From positions 1 to 29,305 of IMG/VR virus record IMGVR_UViG_3300032282_004141: a stretch of 29,305 nucleotides of DNA. One strand, 5' to 3'. The notes under the pieces are model-generated. The model was given only the letters and a program-made list of their open reading frames with translations. It was not told where the DNA came from and ran no database searches. Below are positions 13,930 through 21,923 of the stretch, in pieces. The translations under genes and the position numbers were made by a program. This DNA is from a virus. Every line of letters starts with the position of its first letter. Within the stretch, counting starts at the first letter, position 1.

Positions 13930-14604
13930 CTAATCGCCTTGCCCGCCTTTACCACCAGACGCCGCTTTCGCCATGTTGCCCTGGGCTGACACAACAAGCC
14001 CACCGATGCGCATAAGGTTGTTGATGCCGGTCATGCGGTTACTGGCCTGAGCGTTGCCGTAGTTGATCGCATTGCCGGCGAGTTGCTGGCCGAGACCCAT
14101 CCGCGCGTCACCAGCATACTGCCCAGCCTGCTGAGCGATGCCAGCGCGGGCCTGATCGGCGCCATAGCCCATCTGTCCGCCCTGCATCAGGCGGTTTTGC
14201 CAGCCCTGATAGTCTTGGTATCCAAGGCCCTGCCGGGCTCGAGCCGAGGCAAGCGCGGTGTAGCCCGTATTAAGCCCGCCGCGGGCGTTGGCGCTTCGTT
14301 CAATGGCCTTCTGGGCCATGTCCTGTTCATAGCCGAGGTGCGGATTAGCGCCGTTCTGGTAGGTCATCAGTGCGTTTCGGCCGCCGGCTTCGCCGTTCAG
14401 CCCAAGGCTATCCTCGTAGACATTTTGCTGCTTGGCCCCGCGCTCGGCCCATGGGGCATAGTAGCCCTTCGCTTCGTCAGCGCCCTTGTTATAGGCCGCG
14501 ATGCCCTGGTCCGTTCCAGCCTGTAGCTCAGCACGCGATGCACCGTAGGCGTTGGCCATGTCCCGGCCTTGGCTCTTGCCAAACATTGAATCAAAAAAGC
14601 TCAT
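13930..14604 (-). CDS. Ejection-type internal protein (224 aa, P22 gp7 position)
   Basis: The size is close to P22 gp7 (229 aa), the first ejected protein. It begins with an amphipathic SFFDSMFGKSQG segment and continues as a Gly/Ala/Gln/Tyr-rich protein with repeated Arg-Gln-Gly and Tyr-Gly motifs (ARQGLGYQDYQGWQNRL, QAGQYAGDARMGLGQQ), followed by a weakly hydrophobic end. GAGGG precedes ATG 14604, which overlaps the 43-aa gene as ATGA. It contains RNALMTYQ and, near the C-terminus, NNLMRIGG. The ejection role is inferred from gene order and composition. Confidence 0.62.
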   Translation of the reverse strand: MSFFDSMFGKSQGRDMANAYGASRAELQAGTDQGIAAYNKGADEAKGYYAPWAERGAKQQNVYEDSLGLNGEAGGRNALMTYQNGANPHLGYEQDMAQKAIERSANARGGLNTGYTALASARARQGLGYQDYQGWQNRLMQGGQMGYGADQARAGIAQQAGQYAGDARMGLGQQLAGNAINYGNAQASNRMTGINNLMRIGGLVVSAQGNMAKAASGGKGGQGD

Positions 14605-14732
14605 GATACGGCCCTCAATGCTTTGTCGAGTGCGGCGAAGTACCGATACCAAACGGGGTTCATGGCGCCGCTTGGAAGGATTACGGGCTCGTTTGCGGCT
14701 GGGATATTCGGAAGGCCAGCTATGGCAGCCAT
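14601..14732 (-). CDS. Small tail-region protein with NPVWYRYF motif (43 aa)
   Basis: The start overlaps the gp10-like stop as TGATG and the stop overlaps the next ATG as ATGA, strong support for a real gene. The protein reads LPNIPAANEPVILPSG, then NPVWYRYFAALDKAL. Short proteins with a Pro-rich start and a NPVWYRYF-type segment are common among phage tail genes, but I know of no assigned role. It occupies the place where P22 encodes its tail needle and gp14. Confidence 0.65.
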   Translation of the reverse strand: MAAIAGLPNIPAANEPVILPSGAMNPVWYRYFAALDKALRAVS

Positions 14733-16153
14733 CAGGGTTTCAGCGCCTCTGCTTCGATGGTGGCGCCAAGATAAGCGCGGGCCACCGCAGCACTGATTGC
14801 AAACCTGTACGTGCGGCCGTGCACGGATGTCGTGCCTTGCCTTGTCAGCGGAACGCCGCGCTTGTCGTAGTGGCCAAGCTCACCAAGCGGGATCGTGTCC
14901 TCATTGCTCCACGTATAGCCGCCGTTGTCGCTGAATTGCACCATCACGTTGGGCGATACGTCCTGCGTCCCGCCGTCGGAGAGGCCGACACCGGGAAGGA
15001 TCTGCAAAAACACGCGGCCGATCTGGAGCCGTGACGGGTCGCCGTGAACTGGCGGCGTCTGAACGATCATCACCAGCGGGTCGGTGCCTTCGGTGTAGAC
15101 CGTGGGGCGCATCTTGTAGAGCGCACCCGTGGTGCGGTCGCCGGCAATCCAGTCGGTGCCGAACCGGGCCACTGTCGAGACGCGCCAGCTATTGCCCAGC
15201 ACACCGTCAACGTGGCTCTGGCGTTCGTGCCATTTGTCAGTCTTCAGATTGTAGACCCAAGTCCAATCGCCTGGGGACGAGATCGCATAGAACTTGGCGC
15301 CAGCTCGCCACCACGTCGTCGAACGGATCGTGGTCGGGTCGCTGTCCTCAATAGCGCGGACGACAGCAGCGTTGCTCACCTCGCGGCCGCCGTAGCCCTC
15401 CATGATGCGGACGGTGGCGTCATTGGCGATCCATGCCACCGTGCGGTCAATCTTCTGGACACCACCAGCACAAAGACATCCCAACTCAATTGCCGACACG
15501 CGGCCGTCCTCGAACGAGAACGTTGCGCCTCCGGTGTTGCGCCACCATTCAATACTGTCCGTCCCCATTATCACCGCCTCGCCCTCGCGGGTGGTGACGG
15601 CCACGTTTTCATCCGGCGAACTCGCCGCGGTGCCGAACTCCAGCGGATCAATCGTGGTGAAGTCGTCCAGGCCCGTGGTGAACCAGCGCCCGCTTGTGGT
15701 GGTGATGAGCCCAAACCCGTCCAGCATGGCCAGCGAACCGCCCGGGGGGAGGTCCGTGTCGTTGATCTGGGTCAGCGTCCAGCTTTGTGTGTTCACGCAG
15801 TAGAACAGACCATCAGACAGTATCGCGACCTGCGGATAGTCCCGGCGGTTGCGGGCCATGAAAACTTGGCCGTCAGTCGGAAACCCGCCAATCGTCGTCA
15901 CGGTCCCGCTGCGGTCTACGCGGTACACCTGCCGGCCGCTCACCACCACCAGATAAGGCCCTATCTGAAGCGCGCCACGGATACCAGTGCTGGCCAGCGT
16001 CACCCACGCCTCAAGACCATCCGAGCCGATGATGATCTCGCCGTTCTTGCTGTCGTCCCCTGTAGGCTCCCACACGCAGTTGATGTGCCGAGCAGCACCA
16101 GCGTGGCCGTAACGTGCAGGATTGGAGCCAGAGCCAAGGGAAATCTTGGGCAT
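14732..16153 (-). CDS. Packaged DNA stabilization protein, P22 gp10-like (473 aa)
   Basis: The length matches P22 gp10 (472 aa), the tail hub that closes the head under the gp4 ring. The protein is almost wholly beta-strand: repeated blade-like units with conserved aromatics such as GPYLVVVSGRQVYRVD, DGFGLITTTSGRWF and VYNLKTDKWHERQSH suit a beta-propeller-like core. The opening PKISLGSGSNPARYGHAG is typical of the family. Its start overlaps the gp4-like stop as TGATG, and gene order coat, gp4, gp10 is as in P22. Confidence 0.85.
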   Translation of the reverse strand: MPKISLGSGSNPARYGHAGAARHINCVWEPTGDDSKNGEIIIGSDGLEAWVTLASTGIRGALQIGPYLVVVSGRQVYRVDRSGTVTTIGGFPTDGQVFMARNRRDYPQVAILSDGLFYCVNTQSWTLTQINDTDLPPGGSLAMLDGFGLITTTSGRWFTTGLDDFTTIDPLEFGTAASSPDENVAVTTREGEAVIMGTDSIEWWRNTGGATFSFEDGRVSAIELGCLCAGGVQKIDRTVAWIANDATVRIMEGYGGREVSNAAVVRAIEDSDPTTIRSTTWWRAGAKFYAISSPGDWTWVYNLKTDKWHERQSHVDGVLGNSWRVSTVARFGTDWIAGDRTTGALYKMRPTVYTEGTDPLVMIVQTPPVHGDPSRLQIGRVFLQILPGVGLSDGGTQDVSPNVMVQFSDNGGYTWSNEDTIPLGELGHYDKRGVPLTRQGTTSVHGRTYRFAISAAVARAYLGATIEAEALKP

Positions 16154-16815
16154 CAGGTCAATTCGCTAGACGGCACTGAGTACGGCCAGCGCCGCGATGG
16201 GAGACGCGACAACGCACGGTCGAACGCAGCATCCGGGACGTGCACATAGTCAGCAAGCATCGTGTCCCAGCCGGTATCAGCATCGATTGCCACCTGCCGC
16301 GGGACTTCCATGCCGAAATCACCAGCCATACGGACAGCAAGCAGAGCCACGGCGGTCTGAGTGTGCCGGTTGCTGTTGCGGCCTTTCAGCCAGGTCGAGC
16401 CGTTGAACACTATGAAATCGTCAACGCTGTAGCTGGTCAGGCTGTCGAGCACGGTCGATCCTGCTACGGACACGCGGTAGACGGCACCAGTCGTGCCCGT
16501 CGATGACGCAAGCGTGGGCGTGTTCGTGCTGGCGTTCCACGTGCCGGCATAGGTCACGCTGTCTGCAACTGTCGTCGCTGTAGCGGGGGCGCTTGTCGTC
16601 GGGTCGATGACCGCAGGCGGCACCCAGAACACAAACGTGTCCGTCAGTGTAAAGCCCTGGTGCAACGTATCGCAGCCGTTGGCCGCCCACGTGTAGAACA
16701 TATCGTTGAGCGCATCGAGCGCCACCGATGCATCCGATGCACTCATAGTCTCGCCGGCTGCATTGACCAGCAGCCGGCGATAGCTGCGCTGGATGATGTC
16801 TCTAACCGTTGCCAT
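16153..16815 (-). CDS. Tail accessory factor, P22 gp4-like, with inserted beta domain (220 aa)
   Basis: The N-terminus (VRDIIQRSYRRLLV ... SVALDALNDMFYTW) and C-terminus (LLAVRMAGDFGMEVP) match P22 gp4-type tail accessory factors, the ring that attaches below the portal. P22 gp4 is 166 aa. Here residues ~75-147 are an extra beta-rich block (GTWNASTNTPTLASSTGTTG ... DDFIVFNGSTWLKG) that looks like a module known from tail fibres. ATG 16815 overlaps the upstream gene by 14 bases; a TTG at 16824 is a less likely start. Confidence 0.8.
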   Translation of the reverse strand: MATVRDIIQRSYRRLLVNAAGETMSASDASVALDALNDMFYTWAANGCDTLHQGFTLTDTFVFWVPPAVIDPTTSAPATATTVADSVTYAGTWNASTNTPTLASSTGTTGAVYRVSVAGSTVLDSLTSYSVDDFIVFNGSTWLKGRNSNRHTQTAVALLAVRMAGDFGMEVPRQVAIDADTGWDTMLADYVHVPDAAFDRALSRLPSRRWPYSVPSSELT

Positions 16816-17035
16816 CCGGCTCAACTTCTTTCTTCGGTGGTTCGGTGGCCGCGTCTAGTGCCGCGGTGCTTGGGCTGTCGTGCCAGCCTTCGGGGAGCGC
16901 TTCGCCTGGGTTCAAGTAGAACACCTGCGAGCGCCCGTCCGAGTGATAGCCGAACGTGGGAACCTTGCCCTCGTTCGGGTCGGTAGCAGATGGCTCTGTA
17001 GCCATCTGCGTCCCGTTGAGTAGCTGATTAGCCAT
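16802..17035 (-). CDS. Small virion-region protein (77 aa)
   Basis: The start overlaps the coat stop as TGATG. The core VFYLNPGEALPEGWHDSP is a motif seen in small proteins beside phage head genes. Flanking segments are acidic and disordered-looking. Suggested role: head decoration or head-tail joining, from context only. Confidence 0.6.
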   Translation of the reverse strand: MANQLLNGTQMATEPSATDPNEGKVPTFGYHSDGRSQVFYLNPGEALPEGWHDSPSTAALDAATEPPKKEVEPDGNG

Positions 17036-18258
17036 CAGCCGGTGAGCCGAACCGCAAGCTCAGGATAGATCGTCTTGACACCATAGAGGATGTCGAGACG
17101 GATTATGTCGCGGTCGAGGTCGATGTCGTACTGCTTGACCACGCGAACCGAGAGGTTGTTGTAGCTCTCGCGGGCCTTGAACGCGGCGCCGTCCGGCAAG
17201 TCGAGGTCCGCCATCACCAGAGCAAACGCGTTTTTATGGAACACGAGGTTTTGGGGATAGGCGGTCGAGGCCGTGCCAGTGAGCACGGTGATTGCAGCGT
17301 TGTCAGCAATCGCGGCCGACACATTCTGGTACGGGCCGCTGGTGATGGCAGGCGGCGAGATGGTCAGCGTGGCGTTGCCGGAGCCATCCGAGGATGCGTC
17401 CGCCGTGACCACGAACTGCTTGAGGAACGTATAGGCGGACTTCGTTTTGTCGTTGACCGCGTAGACGTTGGCGATGGTGATGACATCGCCGGCCTTCAGG
17501 CGGGACGCGGCCGAGGCCGTCCAGCCGTCCGTGACCAGAGACATCGTGTTGGCCTGCGGCGTCGAGTTGCTGTTCTGCGAGGCGCCGTTGACGAGTGGCG
17601 TGCCGCCGAGCGGGCCAACCGTGTGGTTGGGCACAGACTGCGCTTCGTAAGTGTCGATGCCGGCGTACCTGCCGATGCGCACCTTTTCCATCGCAGTCAA
17701 TTGCTTCCCAGGCTGATACTGGAGCTTCATGTCGTTGGCGACCTGAAGGGCAGCAGCCGGGCTCAGCACGCCGTTGATCTGCTCGCCCATGGGGAACGAG
17801 TTTTCAACAAGGCGCTGTCGAGCAGCACCAAGGTGGAGGAACGTGCTCGGCGTAGTGCCGGCCGTGCCCACCCAATTCGGCACCGTCGTATAGAGGCCCA
17901 TCAGCGAGGTCTCGACATCCTGCGACAGCGCGATCATCGCCGGCTTGATGTAGCGTTCGCTGTAGTTCTCAATGGTAAGGGTGAGGTCCGATGATACGAA
18001 ATCCCACGACACGTGCTTTTGCGTGTCGATGGCCAGCGGCACCGTGCCCTCGATCACGTCCGACGATACGCGGCTGGCGCCGGTCGAGGACTTGAACTTG
18101 ACGGGCTTTCGGATCGAGATGGTGGAGCCAACCTTGACGAACTCCTTGGAGTAGTCGCGGTGCACCAACTCGCCCATGACGAGATTGTTCTGAAGCTGCA
18201 TCAGCGCCTCTTTGGCGATGATGGTCGGCGTAATCAGGGTATTTGAAGAAGCTACCAT
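17035..18258 (-). CDS. Major capsid protein, P22 gp5 coat-like (407 aa)
   Basis: The size and block structure fit the P22 coat family of HK97-fold proteins. Visible features are an N-terminal helix (SNTLITPTIIAKEALMQLQN), a long extended loop region (RKPVKFKSSTG), the segment DLTLTIENYSERYIKPAMIA, a beta-rich central insertion (~225-320, where P22 has its I-domain), and a C-terminal strand (VVKQYDIDLDRDIIRLDILY). It follows the scaffold gene, as in P22. The N- and C-terminal blocks recur in the small genes at 21249-21868. Confidence 0.88.
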   Translation of the reverse strand: MVASSNTLITPTIIAKEALMQLQNNLVMGELVHRDYSKEFVKVGSTISIRKPVKFKSSTGASRVSSDVIEGTVPLAIDTQKHVSWDFVSSDLTLTIENYSERYIKPAMIALSQDVETSLMGLYTTVPNWVGTAGTTPSTFLHLGAARQRLVENSFPMGEQINGVLSPAAALQVANDMKLQYQPGKQLTAMEKVRIGRYAGIDTYEAQSVPNHTVGPLGGTPLVNGASQNSNSTPQANTMSLVTDGWTASAASRLKAGDVITIANVYAVNDKTKSAYTFLKQFVVTADASSDGSGNATLTISPPAITSGPYQNVSAAIADNAAITVLTGTASTAYPQNLVFHKNAFALVMADLDLPDGAAFKARESYNNLSVRVVKQYDIDLDRDIIRLDILYGVKTIYPELAVRLTG

Positions 18259-18294
18259 TTCCGTGGGTCCTAGTTATGGACCAGACGGCGGTAT

Positions 18295-19098
18295 TCACGA
18301 TTGGGCTTGGCGGGCCTTGATGTAATCGGCCATGGAAAGCGAAGACAAATCCACACCCGGATTACCCGCCCCACCCGAGACCGTTTGAACCGGCGCTGGT
18401 GCTTGGCTGATCCGTTTGACGGGCTGGGCCGCAACTCTGGCTTCGATGCGGGCGATCTCTGCACCCTGGTAGGCGGGGTGAAGCCTGGCGATGCGGTAGG
18501 CCTCGTTCGGGTTGCGGCCGAGGTAGTTCGCAATCTCCACCGATCGATCACTTTCAGCGATCAGGTCTGCGGCAATGTCGGACACTGGAAGTCGAGCAAA
18601 CGTAGCCAGCGTGGTGTCGATGTCTGGGAGGCGCTCTCGAGCTGCGTCCACCTTGGCCATGAATGTCGCTTGGCGGGTTTCCGCCAGGCGATGCTCGACC
18701 TGGGTAGCCTGCTGTTGAGCGAGACCATGCTGCACTCCAATCACGGCCTGCTGTGTGCGGGCCATTTCGGAGGCGTTCAGGTCATTCGGATCGACTTGCT
18801 GGGTTGCCTGATACTGCTGCCGAAGCGCGGCCGTCTGCTGCTGGAGCATTTCAAGCTCCCGCTTTTCAGCATGCTTCCGCGCTGTCAGTTCAGAAATCTG
18901 GCGCTCGATACGCTCTTTACTTGCGGTAAACCGCCCTTTTTCGTCGCGCGGTTTGTCCGGGTTTTCGGTGTCCGTTTCCGCCCCTGTCTCTTGTGCGGCC
19001 GGGGCTGGCGCCGGGGGATCAACCTGAGCAACGGCTGCAGGCTGCTGTTCTACTGGTATGGCGGCCGCCGCTGGAGCGTCCGGGGCAAAGATACTCAT
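18295..19098 (-). CDS. Scaffolding protein (267 aa)
   Basis: Between portal and coat, this protein has a Pro/Ala-rich acidic N-terminus, then a long Gln/Glu/Arg-rich coiled coil (residues ~58-145, e.g. RELEMLQQQTAALRQQYQAT) and a helical C-terminus with NYLGRNPNEAYRIA. No catalytic motif is visible. The length is close to P22 gp8 (303 aa), which guides coat assembly and then exits the procapsid. The coat-binding end is expected at the C-terminus (KARQAQS here), less basic than in P22. Confidence 0.78.
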   Translation of the reverse strand: MSIFAPDAPAAAAIPVEQQPAAVAQVDPPAPAPAAQETGAETDTENPDKPRDEKGRFTASKERIERQISELTARKHAEKRELEMLQQQTAALRQQYQATQQVDPNDLNASEMARTQQAVIGVQHGLAQQQATQVEHRLAETRQATFMAKVDAARERLPDIDTTLATFARLPVSDIAADLIAESDRSVEIANYLGRNPNEAYRIARLHPAYQGAEIARIEARVAAQPVKRISQAPAPVQTVSGGAGNPGVDLSSLSMADYIKARQAQS

Positions 19099-19143
19099 TG
19101 GTGGTTTCCTTGGAGATGGCGCAGCAAGCTGCGGAGGTACGCA

Positions 19144-21249
19144 CTAGTACGGCGGGGGTTGTGCACCACCCGGAAACTGTCCGTTGTCCATGTCGCCATC
19201 TGGCGGGCCGCCCATCTGGTCAGCATCCGGCTCAGGCATCATGCCCGGCGGCGGACCTGGTGGCATCGGCCCTTGCATCGGCGGCTCTTGCGGAATGTCA
19301 GGCGGCAACGGCGGCGGCATGGGCGGGGAAATCGCCCCGTACATGGCAAGGCTTTCGAGACCGATCTTGTCGGCGTCGGCCATGGTTTTGCGCGCTGATG
19401 CGTATTTGTTGGCCAACTCAGCCCGCGCCATCGGGTCGTCAAACGGGTTTGGCGGCGGCTGGTTCGGATCGCGCAGGGCTTGGGCTGGCACGAGGTTGCG
19501 AAGGCGCTTGGAGGCTTCAGCAGAATCCGGCCAATCAGCGTTCTTGACGATGAGGTCGGCCAGCACGGGCGCTGTATCCGGGCCAAGCGTCTGCATCAAC
19601 TGCATCATGGCGTCCATCGCCTCAAGGCGGCGTGTCGCGTAATTCGGGCCGGTCACAACGCGGATGTCGTAGCGACCAACAGAGAGGTCGTTGACCATCA
19701 CCGGCACGCCGTCCTCGGCATAAAGCACGTGGTTGATGGGTGCGAACTGCTCGGCACCGTCCTCGCTTTGCAGGCGAACAACGCGCTCGTTATCGTAGAT
19801 CTTCGGTATCAGGTCGATCAGCACGCGGCCTGTCTGTTCGAGCGAGCGCGTGAGGTTGTCCATGTAGTGAAAGTTGGCAACGTCGCCCTCACGCTGGCGG
19901 GCCATGATGGCCTTGCCGGAGGTCTCATTGCTCTTGGCGCCAAGCGAGGCCTCATGGATACCGGACACGTCTTTGAGGTCTTGCTGGGCTACCTGCTGTT
20001 CCTGCCACAACGCAGACGGCGGTTCCGGGGCGCTGATGCGCTCAGGCTTCTCACCATTCGGGCCTGGCTTGTACCGCAGATACGGCTTGTTGCGCGTGTT
20101 CGCGGTGTCCCAGTCCGTTTTGTGCTGGGCAATCATGTCTGTCGTAACAAGCCACGGCGACTTAGGCGACAGCGCGATGTGCTCGGCAGCGGCCGAACGA
20201 TAGAAGTTGTACAATTGTTGCGGATCGCGCATGTGCCGGACAAGGCCATGGCGGATCGTCAGCCGGTCAAGCGGCACCTCATCACCAATCACGGGGATGA
20301 TCGGCAGATGCTTGCCGGGCCATTTGTTCGGGCCTGCCAGCACCTCGGCACCAGTCACCAGCGATTGGCGGACTTCATAGCCCTTGGCCTGCCGCTGCCG
20401 GACAATCTGGCCGTGGGTCATCTGAAGCTGCGCGAGCTTCTGGAAGTCCATGCCGGTGATGTCGTAGCTCTCGCCGTTCTGGAAGCCTGCGATCAGCTTA
20501 TCGACGGGGTGCTTGCACCAGTACTCGGCCACAAGGATATAGTCGTTCGTGGTCCAGAACAGGCCGCTCGTGAAATTGTTCGCACGCTGCTCATTGACAG
20601 AGACCTGAAGCGCGCCGGGATATTTCTCCTTGAACGTGGAGCGCGGCACGAGATCGATGACGATGCACCACATGGCATCGGATCGATCTGGCTTCACGGC
20701 CGCCGGGTCCCAATACACCGCGAGCGGGTACGGGATCAACTCAATTGCCACCTCCTGGTCGAAGCTATCGTCGTCCTGGTAGCGGGTGATGACGCGGAAA
20801 TGGCCGATGCCGCACGCCGCAGCATGATAGGCCGCAGTCGCGTAGACGTGGCGAGCGCTGGACCGATACTGCACATCGGAGATCACGCCGTTATAGATGT
20901 CGGCAAGCTGCGGGTCCTGCTTGCCGCCTACAGGCGTGACTTTGAGCACCGGGGAATTTTGGCGGATGTCGTTGGTGACTTGGTGCAAGAACTGCGGAAG
21001 CTTGTTGATCGTCAGCATGGGCCGATTGACCCGCTGCGCTCGCGCGTACTCCGGCCATTGGTCACCGGCCAGGAACTTCATGTCTATAACCGCGTCCTCG
21101 CGGTTCACCCGGTCGAATTGGAACGCCTCCGACAGCTTGGTTTGCACCTCGCGCACAAGGTCGCGCGGCTGCTCCTGCGGCTTGTCGTACGAGCCGGCAA
21201 TTCTATCTTCCGGGGTGCGCTCAATGCCTTGAGGCGCGGCGATGTGCAT
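19144..21249 (-). CDS. Portal protein, P22 gp1-like (701 aa)
   Basis: The portal is the dodecameric ring through which DNA is packaged and released. The length is near P22 gp1 (725 aa). Blocks typical of P22-type portals are FLAGDQWPEYARAQR, RPMLTINKLPQFLHQVTND, FRVITRYQDDDSFDQE, and SLGAKSNETSGKAIMARQRE at about 440-460. The C-terminus is Pro/Gly/Met-rich and disordered-looking. It is coupled to the upstream small gene by a TAATG overlap. Confidence 0.9.
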   Translation of the reverse strand: MHIAAPQGIERTPEDRIAGSYDKPQEQPRDLVREVQTKLSEAFQFDRVNREDAVIDMKFLAGDQWPEYARAQRVNRPMLTINKLPQFLHQVTNDIRQNSPVLKVTPVGGKQDPQLADIYNGVISDVQYRSSARHVYATAAYHAAACGIGHFRVITRYQDDDSFDQEVAIELIPYPLAVYWDPAAVKPDRSDAMWCIVIDLVPRSTFKEKYPGALQVSVNEQRANNFTSGLFWTTNDYILVAEYWCKHPVDKLIAGFQNGESYDITGMDFQKLAQLQMTHGQIVRQRQAKGYEVRQSLVTGAEVLAGPNKWPGKHLPIIPVIGDEVPLDRLTIRHGLVRHMRDPQQLYNFYRSAAAEHIALSPKSPWLVTTDMIAQHKTDWDTANTRNKPYLRYKPGPNGEKPERISAPEPPSALWQEQQVAQQDLKDVSGIHEASLGAKSNETSGKAIMARQREGDVANFHYMDNLTRSLEQTGRVLIDLIPKIYDNERVVRLQSEDGAEQFAPINHVLYAEDGVPVMVNDLSVGRYDIRVVTGPNYATRRLEAMDAMMQLMQTLGPDTAPVLADLIVKNADWPDSAEASKRLRNLVPAQALRDPNQPPPNPFDDPMARAELANKYASARKTMADADKIGLESLAMYGAISPPMPPPLPPDIPQEPPMQGPMPPGPPPGMMPEPDADQMGGPPDGDMDNGQFPGGAQPPPY

Positions 21250-21455
21250 TATGGGTGTTTCACCGCGTAGACCAGGGTCACTCGGATCGTCTCGCTATCT
21301 GCGTTGATGTCGTAGGAACGAACGGCCGAGGCCTGGATAGTCTTTGGATCTGCCAGCAAGTCGGCGGCGTTGCGCTTGACCAACTCGACAATCTTGCCTG
21401 CCGTCTTGATGTCGTCCTGTCCCGCGTGGTCGTCTACGCCTTGCATGCGTGGCAT
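21249..21455 (-). CDS. Coat C-terminus-like small protein (68 aa)
   Basis: The last 25 residues (SAVRSYDINADSETIRVTLV) align with the coat C-terminal strand (RVVKQYDIDLDRDIIRLDIL) and with the end of the neighbouring 137-aa protein. The first half is different: HAGQDDIKTAGKIVELVKRN looks helical. The TGATG and TAATG overlaps with its two neighbours support expression in the head operon. I infer a miniature coat-related protein, perhaps a minor head or assembly factor. Confidence 0.7.
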   Translation of the reverse strand: MPRMQGVDDHAGQDDIKTAGKIVELVKRNAADLLADPKTIQASAVRSYDINADSETIRVTLVYAVKHP

Positions 21456-21868
21456 CAGGCATACCCCACATCGATACGGATCTCGTCAGTGTCGTCCTTG
21501 ACGTTGTAGGTCTTGAGCACACGGCAGGCGACACCATGAAGGCATTGTTGCGCGCTCATGGAAACGGCGCTTGGCATCTCGAGCCAGCACGTTTGACTGG
21601 CGCCAGCTTCAATCAATTTGGCGGCTATAGCTTTTGCCGCCGGCACAAGGTACTTCTCCTCGTAATCAACAATCTCAAGCGCGAGATCATCCGCTTTGAA
21701 CTGGCAATCAAACGCAATGATGCCACGAGGCTCAGTCTTGAGCGGCATGATGCGCTCTTGTTGATCACGCTCTTTGACTGCGTTCGATTTCATCAGCGGC
21801 AACTCGTCGTTCAACCGCATGAGGAACGCCTTGGCAATGATCGATGCTGTGATCAGAGTGTTACTCAT
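21455..21868 (-). CDS. Miniature coat-like protein (137 aa)
   Basis: ATG 21868 has AAGGA about ten bases upstream. The N-terminus (SNTLITASIIAKAFLMRLND) aligns with the coat N-terminus (SNTLITPTIIAKEALMQLQN). The segment DDLALEIVDYEEKYLVPAAK aligns with coat SDLTLTIENYSERYIKPAMI. The C-terminus (VLKTYNVKDDTDEIRIDVGY) aligns with the coat end. The coat core between these blocks is almost wholly absent. It sits between terminase and portal. It looks like an internally deleted, diverged paralogue of the coat rather than a pseudogene, because the frame is intact and coupled. Confidence 0.75.
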   Translation of the reverse strand: MSNTLITASIIAKAFLMRLNDELPLMKSNAVKERDQQERIMPLKTEPRGIIAFDCQFKADDLALEIVDYEEKYLVPAAKAIAAKLIEAGASQTCWLEMPSAVSMSAQQCLHGVACRVLKTYNVKDDTDEIRIDVGYA

Positions 21869-21923
21869 TAGAAAACCATTCCTTCGGCTCGCTGAGCACT
21901 TTTCATTTTGTAGAATGAAGTTC

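Noticed and set aside
15044-16249. 401-aa plus-strand frame opposite the gp10-like gene
   Set aside because: It mirrors a strong gene in a high-G+C region where antisense frames stay open; no start signal or family motif.
19480-21270. 596-aa plus-strand frame opposite the portal gene
   Set aside because: It is the complementary-strand shadow of a well-conserved portal; it is His/Arg/Val-rich with no recognisable domain.
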